Source of the DNA: Mesorhizobium muleiense
Lineage (GTDB): Bacteria > Pseudomonadota > Alphaproteobacteria > Rhizobiales > Rhizobiaceae
Assembly (NCBI RefSeq): GCF_900099905.1
Contig: NZ_FNEE01000025.1
Location: 19,758-83,757 of the forward strand
Direction: 5' to 3'
DNA length: 64,000 nt
The position numbers were made by a program, and so were the translations under genes. Position 1 is the stretch's first letter; every line of letters starts with the position of its first letter. Below are positions 35,690-44,703 of the stretch, in pieces. The notes under the pieces were generated by a model, which had not been told where the DNA came from, searched no databases, and saw only the letters and a list, made by a program, of their open reading frames with translations.

Positions 35690-36946
35690 CACCGACTTGG
35701 AGCAACTCAATTGGTGGGATCGCTAGCCGATCATGTGCCCGGGGAGCATCCAGTTCGAAAGGTTGCGCTAAGCGGTTTGGTGACTTGGCCGAGGTCACCC
35801 AGGTGGAAATGACCAACACTTGTTCGTGAGCCTAGTGGCGCTCCCCTCGATGATGTCTGGCGGGGTGGTTAGCCGCCTCCGTGGGACAAGGTCAGTCTAC
35901 AAGAATGGGCTATAGCCTCTCCTCGCCTGCCTCATTGGCCCTCCTTCAGAGCCGGCCACACGAGCTTTCGTCTTTCAGCACGGCGTTTTCTCGCCAGCTA
36001 CCAGAGCCACACCGATGCCGTTAATGAGCGTCCAGTCGAGGGGTTGTGTGGCCCTGTCCATCTTGCCCAGCACCTTGGCTTCGCATTTGCCGGTGCGGCG
36101 GAAAGCCTTCAAGACGCAGTTCTTGACCTTCTCCAGATCAGCCTCGGACGGATATCGGCAAGGGTTCAGCTCGTCCTTTTGAACTTGCGCATCTTCGTGT
36201 TGGCGAACCCCAGGCCGCCCGACATATTTGCGGCCTATCCGGCACCTCAACTTCGAACAACCTTGCGGCAAGCTCTTGGGATAGCCCACGCTCGTGCCTC
36301 CACCACCCGCTCAGCAGAGCCAGATTTGTCGTTGATGGCACGGTACTTGCGCAGTCATTCGCAGACGCGTCACGGACCGAGAGTGTCGTCCCATGAATTC
36401 AATCACCAAAAAGGCCGCCCGACGTTGCTGGGACCGCCTGCAATTACCTTATCCCAGAATTGGGAGCAACGGCTTCAAAAGGGATAACTCATCACCTCAA
36501 TTCTGTCGATCGCGCGGCCATCGAACCGCAGCCATCGATCAGACTTCCGCCTCGTTGCACTCATTGCGACCGCCTTGGTGCTTGCGACGACCGCTCAATT
36601 CTGGCTGCCAGGATAACCGCATATGGCGACGGAACTTCCTGCTTCAAAGCAATATAGAGATCGTCGATCATCCCCCCATCAAGGCCTCGATCGAGGACAC
36701 CGCGTTCGGCTTGCTTGGTTCGCAGTGAACAGGCCGCACTTCGACGGATGCGATCGATGCGACCGCGCCGAGAACTCTCCCGCATTGTCGACGGTTGTGT
36801 CCGTCGGCCCTCCGATGAGGCCTCGGATGCGTGGGCGCCGAGGCCTCGACTGAGGCCGACTGGCCGCCGCCGGAAGGTCTAGCGGCTTTGATCCCCGGCG
36901 ATATAGCCACCCCTGCTGCAACAGCTCCTAGCTGGAGAACTCATTC
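35690..36946. other. Stretch of 1.25 kb with no firm gene
   Basis: A minus-strand frame at 35975-36289 (104 residues; EADLEKVKNCVLKAFRRTGK, then CEAKVLGKMDRATQPLDWTL) has some protein-like character but no recognised family. The rest looks decayed. Confidence 0.35.
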
Positions 36947-38179
36947 ATGACCGAATCGGCGACAGATTTAGTGGACGCGGCTCTGTTCGACCGAGATCGG
37001 CTTGACCCAGAAAGTCCCTATCAACGGTCTGGCCCCGCATGGGGTGCGATCATTTCGCTTTCCTTCGGCACCTTCGGGCTTGTGACGGCAGAGTTTCTGC
37101 CCGCCAGCGTTCTGACACCGCTCGCGCATGATCTCGGTATCAGCACGGGCACGGCTGGACAGGCGCTAACAGCGACCGCAATCGTCGCGGCGATCTCGGC
37201 ACCGACAATGGCCATCGTGACAAAGCGTCTGGACCGCAGGGTCGTCATCTGGGCGATGACGCTGCTGCTGATCCTGTCGAACGTTCTGGCGGAGGTTGCG
37301 GGGTCGCTGCCGGTGTTGCTGGCGGCACGCGTCGTCCTCGGCATATCGCTCGGTGGTTTTTGGTCAATTTCGGCAGCGTTGGCAATGCGGCTGGTTCCAA
37401 GTCACCTCATGCCGCGCGCCATGTCGATCATCCTCACCGGCGTTTCTGTCGCCTCCGTCTGCGCGGCTCCAATCGGCGCTTATGTCGGTGACATTTGGGG
37501 ATGGCGAGCCTCGTTCAAGGTCGCCGCAATCGTGAGTGCCGTTGCGCTGCTCGTGCAACTCGTAACCATTCCGCCACTGCCTCCGATCGAAGTGCGCAGA
37601 TTCCGCAGTCCGCTGGATGTCGCGAAGAATCCGACGATGAAGGTTGCGGTCCTAGTCGTGCTATTGGTCGCTTCCGGCCATTTTGCCAGCTTCGCCTACA
37701 TCCGCGACTTTCTCGAGAGCGTTCCTCCGCTCGACAAGAAGTCGATCCCGCTCGTGTTCCTTGCTTCTGGCACGGCCGGCGTCTTCGGCAATTTAGCGGG
37801 CGCATTCCTCACCAAACACAGTCTCAAGGCAGTCGCGGCCCTGCCGCCCCTGCTCATTGCCGTAGCCGCTGTCTCGCTCCTGACTATGGGAGCATCGGCC
37901 TTGACCTCGGCAATTGCAGTTGCCGTATGGGGCTTTGCTTTTGGCGCGGTCCCGGTCGGATTGCAGACCTGGATGGTGCTGCGCGCCGCTCCGAAACAGG
38001 CCGAGAGCGCTGGTGTACTGATGGTCATAGCCTTCCAAGTGGCGATCGCAGCCGGCACAACTTTCGGTGGCCTATTGGTGGATCACACGGGCATTGCCAG
38101 TGTCTTTCTCTACAGCGCGGTTGCCACGTTCCTCGCTGTCTTGACAGTATTTCTGCTCGGCCCGAACCGCAACAGCTGA
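36947..38179 (+). CDS. MFS transporter, probable efflux
   Basis: 410 residues with about 12 predicted membrane segments. The first reads WGAIISLSFGTFGLVTAEFL. The loop 2-3 signature is weak, but LAARVVLGISLGGFWSISAA (segment 4-5) and RRFRSPLDVAKNPTMKVAVL (central loop) match the DHA1 drug/purine-nucleoside (NepI-like) efflux group. The start has GGAG 10 bases upstream. It stands alone; substrate unknown. Confidence 0.87.
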   Translation: MTESATDLVDAALFDRDRLDPESPYQRSGPAWGAIISLSFGTFGLVTAEFLPASVLTPLAHDLGISTGTAGQALTATAIVAAISAPTMAIVTKRLDRRVVIWAMTLLLILSNVLAEVAGSLPVLLAARVVLGISLGGFWSISAALAMRLVPSHLMPRAMSIILTGVSVASVCAAPIGAYVGDIWGWRASFKVAAIVSAVALLVQLVTIPPLPPIEVRRFRSPLDVAKNPTMKVAVLVVLLVASGHFASFAYIRDFLESVPPLDKKSIPLVFLASGTAGVFGNLAGAFLTKHSLKAVAALPPLLIAVAAVSLLTMGASALTSAIAVAVWGFAFGAVPVGLQTWMVLRAAPKQAESAGVLMVIAFQVAIAAGTTFGGLLVDHTGIASVFLYSAVATFLAVLTVFLLGPNRNS

Positions 38180-38425
38180 CCGCCTGGTGGGGAGTGACGA
38201 CGGTCGGTGGCGTTAACGCTATTGTCACCTCTGAGCTCGGCCAAAGGCCGCGGCTTCGTCGTAACCATGCCTTCGATGGGGCAGCGCCAAATTGCTACCT
38301 GCTCATCGCGTTATGACAATACAGCGCGCTTATTGCGTCATCGTGTTCCCGATCTCGGCTTCAATGCCCGGCTACTCGCTGCGGAGGCAGATGGGCGCCG
38401 GCGTCCCACCGACAACGATCGGTCT

Positions 38426-38453
38426 TTCTCATGTAGCTGTTCTCATGTAGCTG
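38426..38453 (+). repeat. Tandem duplication of 14 bases at the hmuS 3' end
   Basis: TTCTCATGTAGCTG occurs twice in direct succession (38426-38439 and 38440-38453). The hmuS stop codon lies inside the second copy read on the minus strand, so the duplication shifts the frame and creates the present C-terminus SYMRTAT. Confidence 0.8.
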
Positions 38454-39487
38454 TCGGGGAAACGCGGCAGGTTTTCCGCCAGAACCCGCCAGTCGTCGCG
38501 CTCGCGTTCGCCTTCCTTGCGCGCACCGAACAACTGGATGATCATCTTGCCGTCGGACCCATATGCTTCGAGCGAGGTGACGTGACTGTCATTGGTCGGC
38601 TTGCGCACGGCCCAAACCTCACGGATTTGGTGGCTCCTGAGATGCAGCCGGAAGGTTTCGTCCAGCACATAGATGCACGGCCCGATCTGCTTGACCGACT
38701 TGATTAAGCCGGAATGGGTCTGGATAGAGCCTCGGTTGCCGACGAAGCACATGATCGGCAATTCGTCTTCGGCCGCACGCTGGAGCACGGCGCCAACTGC
38801 AGCATTGTCGAGCAGCCAAGCGTAATCCTGGCCTACCATGCGCAAAGCCTGGCAGCGGCTGAGCTTGAGCGTCTTCAGAAGGTTGACGTCAGTCAGCCGG
38901 CTCCAGTGCTCGCGTAGGTCGTCCACCGTGCCGGCCCGGTCCGCAGTCCTCGCGCCCAGGTCGGCTACTCTCGCCTTAAGCGACATGGTCGGCTCCTGGT
39001 TGGCGGATACGAGCTCGGCCACCAGCTTTCGATAGGCATGAAGGTTGGAGACCGGCCTGAGATGCACCTTATGCACTGCTGCGCCGGCGGCGTCGAAGAA
39101 TTGCAAACTGCGCTGGATTCCGCCGCGATGGCGCCTTTCAACAGCGAAACCATACCTCCAAGCCTGCGGGAAGACGCGAAGGTCGAATTCGTCACCAAGG
39201 ACCATGGCGTGATTGTTGCCGGTTATCACTTTGTTGAAGACGCCAATCTTTTCGTGCACGGCACCTTGATTGCGGGTCAGCGCCGTCACTTCGCCCACGA
39301 ATTCGAGGCCCGTCAGCAGGTGATTGACGCGCGGGTCGATGCGTGCCGCGCCGAAACCGCAATGGGCCGCGACCAGTTCCGCTTCCGAAATGCCCAATTG
39401 GGCGGCGAAATCACGCGCGGGAATGCTCGGACAGACTTCCCACGCACGCCGGATTTCGTTGGGCGACCGCTTCTTGCGCTGATCCAT
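38429..39487 (-). CDS. hmuS: Hemin-degrading factor HmuS
   Basis: 352 residues, the length of the two-repeat HmuS/ChuS family that handles or degrades heme in the cytoplasm. Repeat 1 includes RNQGAVHEKIGVFNKVITGN near residue 73; repeat 2 includes PIMCFVGNRGSIQTHSGLIK near residue 245 and GPCIYVLDETFRLHLRSHQI. The N-terminal KRSPNEIRRAWEVCPSIPAR is usual. No hmuRTUV genes are nearby, so the transport system must lie elsewhere if present. The extreme C-terminus has been altered by a tandem 14-base duplication. Confidence 0.88.
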   Translation of the reverse strand: MDQRKKRSPNEIRRAWEVCPSIPARDFAAQLGISEAELVAAHCGFGAARIDPRVNHLLTGLEFVGEVTALTRNQGAVHEKIGVFNKVITGNNHAMVLGDEFDLRVFPQAWRYGFAVERRHRGGIQRSLQFFDAAGAAVHKVHLRPVSNLHAYRKLVAELVSANQEPTMSLKARVADLGARTADRAGTVDDLREHWSRLTDVNLLKTLKLSRCQALRMVGQDYAWLLDNAAVGAVLQRAAEDELPIMCFVGNRGSIQTHSGLIKSVKQIGPCIYVLDETFRLHLRSHQIREVWAVRKPTNDSHVTSLEAYGSDGKMIIQLFGARKEGERERDDWRVLAENLPRFPDSYMRTAT

Positions 39488-39491
39488 GTTT

Positions 39492-39731
39492 TTAACCCCG
39501 CCCCGTTCTTCTTTTGACGATCGGTCGAAAAAAGGGCCTCAGGGGTGTGCACGGCGGACGCGATTGATCGTCAGGCACACGCCAGTCGAATCCTGTCTCC
39601 GGGCGGTCAGCGGCCAATCGCCGGTAGAGAGCGATTGTTGGGTGGTCGGCGCCAATCGGCCGATCGAGCATTCGGGTTCCACCGGCGGTGCTGCTTTCCC
39701 ACACAAGGCGGGTCTGAGGGAGGAGCGACAT
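39492..39731 (-). CDS. Hypothetical small protein upstream of hmuS
   Basis: About 79 residues from MSLLPQTRLVWESSTAGGTR, ending four bases before hmuS. It reads DRPIGADHPTIALYRRLAAD and is protein-like, but I know no family. It is not HemP. The close spacing suggests one transcript with hmuS. Low confidence. Confidence 0.3.
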   Translation of the reverse strand: MSLLPQTRLVWESSTAGGTRMLDRPIGADHPTIALYRRLAADRPETGFDWRVPDDQSRPPCTPLRPFFRPIVKRRTGRG

Positions 39732-39940
39732 ATTGCTTCCTTCGTTCTTCGATTGCGAGGGCAACCCAAAGGTGAATCGGCCGGCAATTTTGCCGCCGCA
39801 ACGAAGGCTCTCAAAAGTCGTGCCAGTTGCTCCGCGGCAAGCTCTGAACATCTTTGGCTCTGTTCATTGCTTTACGCGTGAGTGCATCGCGAACTCAGGC
39901 GCCCCTCCTGTGACGCGGACGCGACAAACCCGACAGTAAG

Positions 39941-39956
39941 TGTCGGTTGTCGGACG
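39941..39956 (+). promoter_or_regulatory. Probable NifA site for iscN, one mismatch
   Basis: TGTCGGTTGTCGGACG: TGT-N10-ACG, one base off the consensus ACA, 65 bases upstream of the -24 element. Several other TGT and ACA triplets lie around it. Confidence 0.5.
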
Positions 39957-40020
39957 TCTCCCCAGCAATCGAGCATAGAGACGTCGGGATGTCCTACCGT
40001 TTTTACACACGTCTTCCCTT

Positions 40021-40035
40021 TGGCACGGTTCATGC
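40021..40035 (+). promoter_or_regulatory. Sigma-54 promoter of iscN-nifS-nifW
   Basis: TGGCACGGTTCATGC: a perfect -24 half and GG-N10-GC spacing. The expected start is near 40047, about 34 bases before iscN. Confidence 0.85.
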
Positions 40036-40079
40036 GAGATGATCCGCGAAAACGTCACGGACCGAGGAGAAATCGAGCC

Positions 40080-40400
40080 ATGATTACGCTCACCGACAAC
40101 GCTGTTGCCGCCATCAAGGCCGCTCTTTACCGCGCCAGCGAGCCGGCGGAAGGATTTCGCATCATGGTCCATGCCGGCGGCTGCGCCGGCTTCCAATACT
40201 CAATGGGCCTGGAGAGCGTCTCACATGAGGGCGATACGATCATCGAGCGAGATGGGCTCAAGGTGTTCATGGATAGAGGCTCCCAACCCCATGCCGCCGG
40301 CATGACCGTCGACTTCGTCACAGGGCTCGAAACATCCGGCTTTGTTTTCGATAACCCCAATGCGCAGGAGAAGTGCAGCTGCGGCAAGTCCTGCAAATGA
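40080..40400 (+). CDS. iscN: HesB/IscA-type iron-sulfur carrier
   Basis: 106 residues of the A-type carrier family that delivers Fe-S clusters. The three cluster cysteines are present: one in HAGGCAGFQYSMGL and two in the C-terminal EKCSCGKSCK region. The symbol follows rhizobial iscN, which heads iscN-nifU-nifS-nifW. It lies directly behind a sigma-54 promoter. GAGGAG about 10 bases upstream supports the start. Confidence 0.9.
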   Translation: MITLTDNAVAAIKAALYRASEPAEGFRIMVHAGGCAGFQYSMGLESVSHEGDTIIERDGLKVFMDRGSQPHAAGMTVDFVTGLETSGFVFDNPNAQEKCSCGKSCK

Positions 40401-40417
40401 TTGCAGGGGAACAGGCT

Positions 40418-40735
40418 ATGTTCGACTATAGCGACGCCAAGGAATACTGCGTCAAACCGGTAACCCCCGGCGCTCTGGAACCAGCCGACACGCACTGTCG
40501 GCCCGGAACAATTGCGTTCGGTGATGTGCCAAATCGCGATCATCGATCGTTGCCGTGGGCAAGCAAACAACATTGCCCGAAACAGCTGAATTCCCGGCGG
40601 ATGCCGCCACCAAATGGCAATGTCGGCAGCGACCGGTCAGCCAAGCCATCGCTCGCCCGGCCGCCCACCTCACCAGATACGATATGCGCCAGAGGTTCAA
40701 TGGCCCGCCTACCCTTGAATCATTTCAGCAGTTGA
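40418..40735 (+). pseudogene. Relic of nifU N-terminus
   Basis: The first 40 residues (MFDYSDAKEYCVKPVTPGAL, then EPADTHCRPGTIAFGDV) line up with the IscU-like start of NifU (MWDYS..VKEHFYNPRNAGALE...GSIACGDA), but the scaffold cysteine before GDA is phenylalanine and the rest has no NifU similarity. The position between iscN and nifS is where nifU stands in rhizobia. I judge it a decayed nifU; the Fe-S scaffold role must be met elsewhere. Confidence 0.55.
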
Positions 40736-40747
40736 AGGATCACTCCC

Positions 40748-41962
40748 ATGAGACCTGTCTATCTCGACAACAACGCAACGACGCGGGTTGATCCTGCAGT
40801 CCTTGGAGCGATGTTGCCTTTCTTTACGGAGCAATTTGGCAATCCTTCGTCCATGCACGCCTATGGCGCATCGGTTGCTGAAGCCGTGAGAAAGGCGAGG
40901 CGGCAGTTGCAAGCCCTCATCGGCGCGGGATTCGAGGACGAGATCATCTTCACCTCGGGCGGGACTGAAAGCGACAGTACAGCCATCCTTTCGGCGCTCG
41001 AGGTAATGCCCGGTCGAACGGAAATAGTGACTTCCGCGGTTGAACATCCGGCCGTTCTGAAGTTGTGCGCGCACCTTGAAAAGACGCGCGGCGTCAAGGT
41101 GCACATTATCCCAGTCGATCACCACGGCCGGCTCGACCTGGACGCCTACAGAACCGCCCTCACCCCACAAGTGGCAATCGTCTCGATAATGTGGGCGAAC
41201 AGTGAGACCGGTACGATCTTTCCCGTGGTTGAGCTTGCCGACCTAGCCAGGGAAGTCGGCGCGCTTTTCCACACTGATGCAGTGCAGGCGGTCGGAAGGT
41301 TTCCGATTGAGCTGAAATCGACCGCGATCGACATGCTGTCGCTCTCCGCCCACAAGCTGCATGGTCCAAAGGGGATAGGCGCGCTTTATGTAAGACGTGG
41401 CGTGCGCTTCTCCTCCCTGATCAAGGGTGGCCACCAAGAGCGCGACCGGCGTGCAGGCACTGAAAACACACCCGGCATAGTCGGACTGGGCATGGCGGCC
41501 GAACTCGCCTTGAAATTCATGGACGAGACAACACGAATAAAATGGTTGCGCGACCGCCTTGAGAACGGGATCATCCAGCGCATCCCAAACGCATCCATCA
41601 ACGGCGATCCGCAGGAGCGATTGCCAAACACTGCAAACATTGGATTCGAAGGTATCGAAGGCGATGCAATCCCAATTGTCCTCAGCCGGCTGGGAATCGC
41701 CTGTTCCGCCGGGTCCGCCTGTGCCTCTGGCTCAATGGAACCGAGCCATGTTCTGATCGCTATGAACGCGGCATGTGGGGCAGTCCGCTTCTCCTTGTCG
41801 CGTGACAACGGCGAAGATGACGTAGACCGCGTGCTTGAGGTCCTGCCTGCGATCATCGAGAAACTACGTGCCGTTCCCAGTGCTGGACTGTGCGGGCGAG
41901 GTGCAGAACACCTTCATTCCGGCCCGGGCCCGAGCGGCACAATAGCCGACGCCCACTCATGA
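40748..41962 (+). CDS. nifS: Cysteine desulfurase NifS
   Basis: PLP enzyme that takes sulfur from cysteine for nitrogenase Fe-S clusters. 404 residues. The start VYLDNNATTRVDPAVL is typical; PLP lysine is in SLSAHKLHGPKGIGALYV near residue 200; the persulfide cysteine is in GIACSAGSACASGSMEPSHV near residue 325. The last 25 residues (after KLRAVPS) are not conserved. The start has AAGGA 8 bases upstream. Confidence 0.95.
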   Translation: MRPVYLDNNATTRVDPAVLGAMLPFFTEQFGNPSSMHAYGASVAEAVRKARRQLQALIGAGFEDEIIFTSGGTESDSTAILSALEVMPGRTEIVTSAVEHPAVLKLCAHLEKTRGVKVHIIPVDHHGRLDLDAYRTALTPQVAIVSIMWANSETGTIFPVVELADLAREVGALFHTDAVQAVGRFPIELKSTAIDMLSLSAHKLHGPKGIGALYVRRGVRFSSLIKGGHQERDRRAGTENTPGIVGLGMAAELALKFMDETTRIKWLRDRLENGIIQRIPNASINGDPQERLPNTANIGFEGIEGDAIPIVLSRLGIACSAGSACASGSMEPSHVLIAMNAACGAVRFSLSRDNGEDDVDRVLEVLPAIIEKLRAVPSAGLCGRGAEHLHSGPGPSGTIADAHS

Positions 41963-42149
41963 GCCGTGAGGACTTCCTCAACGTGACGACCCTACGCAAT
42001 GGAGAGCAGGCAACCCGGGGTCGCCTTCACCACTTCAGAAAAGCTTGAGATCGCCAAGTCTCTTGCCCCAGCCGCCGTGCCAGAGGTCGGCACGCCGTCA
42101 GCAATGTCACCAACGCATCGACACCACAATTTCGCGCCGGGAGAATACA

Positions 42150-42527
42150 ATGAACTGCTCCGCTGACAGCCGCCCGATTGATCCCACCGATATCCTGGCG
42201 CGACTGAAGGGCCTGTCGGCTGCGGAGGACTTCTTCGCCTGCCTTGGCGTCTCCTACGACCCGAAAGTGATGAATGTCTCGCGGCTCCATATCATGAAGC
42301 GCGTGGGCCAATACCTTGCCGAAGAAGATTTCTCCGGTCTGCCTGACCAGGTAATCGCCGCGCGGGTGCGCGCCAAGCTGGAACGCGCCTACGAAGATTT
42401 CGCGACTTCCTCGCCGCTCACGCAACGTGTGTTCAAGGTGCTAAGGGACCACGATCCAAACATATGTCCCGCACCTGGCCGCGCCTTCGTCCCGCTCGAC
42501 TCTGCACTGAAGCGGTTCGGAAAGTAA
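42150..42527 (+). CDS. nifW: Nitrogenase-protective protein NifW
   Basis: 125 residues. NifW is linked to protection or assembly of the MoFe protein. Typical features: LARLKGLSAAEDFFACLGVS, then RLHIMKRVGQYL and VFKVLRDHDPNICPAPGRAF. GGGAGA 6 bases before the ATG at 42150 decides the start. It probably belongs to the iscN operon; fixA has its own promoter just downstream. Confidence 0.93.
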   Translation: MNCSADSRPIDPTDILARLKGLSAAEDFFACLGVSYDPKVMNVSRLHIMKRVGQYLAEEDFSGLPDQVIAARVRAKLERAYEDFATSSPLTQRVFKVLRDHDPNICPAPGRAFVPLDSALKRFGK

Positions 42528-42555
42528 TGAGCCCGACACGGCTGCGACGCGACAA

Positions 42556-42571
42556 TGTCGGGAAGTCGACA
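42556..42571 (+). promoter_or_regulatory. NifA upstream activating sequence for fixA
   Basis: Exact TGT-N10-ACA (TGTCGGGAAGTCGACA), 72 bases upstream of the fixA -24 element and just after nifW. Confidence 0.87.
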
Positions 42572-42642
42572 AATCCAGTCCTCATGACGCCTCCTCGGAC
42601 GCAAACGAAGCCACCTTCTGGAATAGAGGCAGGAAGAAGACT

Positions 42643-42657
42643 TGGCATGAACGATGC
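42643..42657 (+). promoter_or_regulatory. Sigma-54 promoter of fixABCX
   Basis: TGGCATGAACGATGC with GG-N10-GC. The expected start near 42669 is about 47 bases before the fixA ATG. Confidence 0.87.
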
Positions 42658-42715
42658 AGGCAATGAGGTGAACCGCCAAGCACGCATCCGGACTGGGAGC
42701 TTAGAGAAATCGCCA

Positions 42716-43567
42716 ATGCACATCGTAATCTGCATCAAGCAGGTGCCGGATTCGGCCCAGATCCGCGTCCACCCGGTGACGAACACGATCATGCGTCAGG
42801 GTGTGCCGACCATCATCAATCCTTACGACCTGTTCGCCCTCGAAGAAGCGCTCAAACTGCGCGACGTTCATGGTGGCGAGGTTACTGTGCTCACAATGGG
42901 TCCGCCCATGGCGGAGGACTCGCTGCGAAAGGCGCTCGGTTACGGTGCTGACCGAGCAGTTCTCTTGACGGACCGCTATTTTGCCGGATCCGATACGCTG
43001 GCGACCTCCTTTGCTCTTTCGCAAGCAATCGCAAAAATTGGGGAGACTTTCGGCAGGCCAGACATCGTCTTCACCGGCAAGCAGACGATTGACGGCGATA
43101 CCGCCCAGGTCGGACCAGGCATAGCCAAGCGCCTGAATCTATCGCAACTTACCTACGTCGCGAAGATTGCCTCCATCGATCTCAAAACGCGCGAGATCGA
43201 AGTCGCGCGTCGCGCCGAAGGCGGCACCCAGTTGCTGAAGAGCAGACTCCCCTGCCTCATTACCATGCTGGAAGACACCAACGAAATCCGCCGGGGCTCG
43301 CTCCAGCAGGCTCTTTGCGCGGCGCGCAGCCAAGTCGTGAAGTGGACTGCAGCCGACGCCGGCATTGACGATCTCACCCGGTGCGGTCTGCGTGGCTCGC
43401 CGACAGTCGTCAAGCGTGTTTTCGCCCCCACCGCACGGGCAGAAAGCGCGGCGCAGATCGACACCGCGGAAAAGGGCTTGCAGGACATCGCCGATGAACT
43501 CATCGCCGATATCTTAACCCGCCGGCCGGCGCTGGAACATGAGTTGGCCTTCAACAGCGGCACGTGA
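42716..43567 (+). CDS. fixA: Electron transfer flavoprotein beta-type subunit FixA
   Basis: With FixB forms the bifurcating electron-transfer flavoprotein that feeds low-potential electrons to nitrogenase. 283 residues. HIVICIKQVPDSAQIRVHP at the start, then NPYDLFALEEALKLRD and GKQTIDGDTAQVGPGIAKRL near residue 120 are ETF-beta signatures. The ATG at 42716 is chosen because the upstream frame contains the promoter. First gene of fixABCX. Confidence 0.95.
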   Translation: MHIVICIKQVPDSAQIRVHPVTNTIMRQGVPTIINPYDLFALEEALKLRDVHGGEVTVLTMGPPMAEDSLRKALGYGADRAVLLTDRYFAGSDTLATSFALSQAIAKIGETFGRPDIVFTGKQTIDGDTAQVGPGIAKRLNLSQLTYVAKIASIDLKTREIEVARRAEGGTQLLKSRLPCLITMLEDTNEIRRGSLQQALCAARSQVVKWTAADAGIDDLTRCGLRGSPTVVKRVFAPTARAESAAQIDTAEKGLQDIADELIADILTRRPALEHELAFNSGT

Positions 43568-43583
43568 CGGCCAGGAGCAGAAA

Positions 43584-44693
43584 ATGTCGACCGCAAGCCA
43601 AGCTACCCCTCGCCTTGCCCCCGGCCGTGCCGGTGTAAAGAAAGAACTTCCCGACCGTTTCAAAGACTACCGGCACGTGTGGGTCTTCCTCGAGCTCGAA
43701 CGCGGCAATGTGCATCCTGTATCATTCGAACTGCTGGGTGAAGGCCGCAAATTAGCCGACAAGCTTGAAGTCCAGCTCGCGGGCGTCGTGCTGGGACCGC
43801 CGGGCGAGATGGTCGAGGACGCTGTTGCCGAGGCCTTCGCTTACGGGGCGGATCTTGTCTACATCGTCGATGCGCCGCCGCTCGCCGACTACCGCAACGA
43901 GCCGTTCGCCAAGGCGCTCACGGATCTGGTCAATACCCATAAACCCGAAATCCTCCTTCTCGGCGCGACCACACTGGGCAGGGATCTTGCGGGCTCGGTA
44001 GCGACGACCCTGCAGACGGGGCTCACGGCCGACTGCACCGAACTTGATGTAGATTCCGACGGTTCACTCGCCGCGACCCGTCCGACTTTTGGTGGCTCGT
44101 TGTTGTGTACGATCTATACACTAAATTACCGGCCGCAAATGGCGACGGTGCGACCAAGGGTCATGCCTATGCCGCAACGGGTGGATAAGCCGGTCGGGCG
44201 TGTCATGCGGCACAAGCTGTCGCTCGTTGAGGACGATATCGTCACCAAAGTCCTCGGCTTCCTACCGGATAACCAGTCGGCAATGGCAAATCTTGCCTAT
44301 GCGGATGTCGTGGTTGCGGGAGGCCTCGGTCTCGGTGCGGCGGAGAACCTTCAGCTTGTGAAGAATCTTGCCCGAGCGATCGGCGCCGAGCATGGCTGTT
44401 CGCGCCCCTTGGTCCAGAAGGGCTGGATGCCGGCTGATCGCCAGATTGGCCAAACTGGCAAGACCATTCGACCGAAGCTTTACATCGCGGCCGGAATTTC
44501 CGGCGCCATCCAGCACCGAGTTGGGGTCGAGGGGGCCGATCTCATCGTCGCGATCAACACCGATCCGAACGCGCCGATTTTCGAGTTCGCCCACCTCGGG
44601 ATCGTCACGGATGCAATCCGCTTCCTGCCCGCACTCACGGAAGCCTTCACCCGGCGGCTGTCGCCGCACAGTCGAGACAAGCTTGCGAGTTGA
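43584..44693 (+). CDS. fixB: Electron transfer flavoprotein alpha-type subunit FixB
   Basis: 369 residues; binds FAD and pairs with FixA. The FAD-binding C-terminal part includes VVVAGGLGLGAAENLQLVKN near residue 235, GQTGKTIRPKLYIAAGISGA near 290 and VAINTDPNAPIFEFAHLGIV near 325. AGGAG lies about 8 bases before the start. It follows fixA after 16 bases. Confidence 0.95.
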   Translation: MSTASQATPRLAPGRAGVKKELPDRFKDYRHVWVFLELERGNVHPVSFELLGEGRKLADKLEVQLAGVVLGPPGEMVEDAVAEAFAYGADLVYIVDAPPLADYRNEPFAKALTDLVNTHKPEILLLGATTLGRDLAGSVATTLQTGLTADCTELDVDSDGSLAATRPTFGGSLLCTIYTLNYRPQMATVRPRVMPMPQRVDKPVGRVMRHKLSLVEDDIVTKVLGFLPDNQSAMANLAYADVVVAGGLGLGAAENLQLVKNLARAIGAEHGCSRPLVQKGWMPADRQIGQTGKTIRPKLYIAAGISGAIQHRVGVEGADLIVAINTDPNAPIFEFAHLGIVTDAIRFLPALTEAFTRRLSPHSRDKLAS

Positions 44694-44703
44694 GGGAGAG
44701 GAC

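Noticed and set aside
39492..39731. HemP hemin-uptake protein upstream of hmuS
   Set aside because: The small protein is of similar length but lacks the HemP pattern near its C-terminus (L-x-R-x-T...KLILTK).
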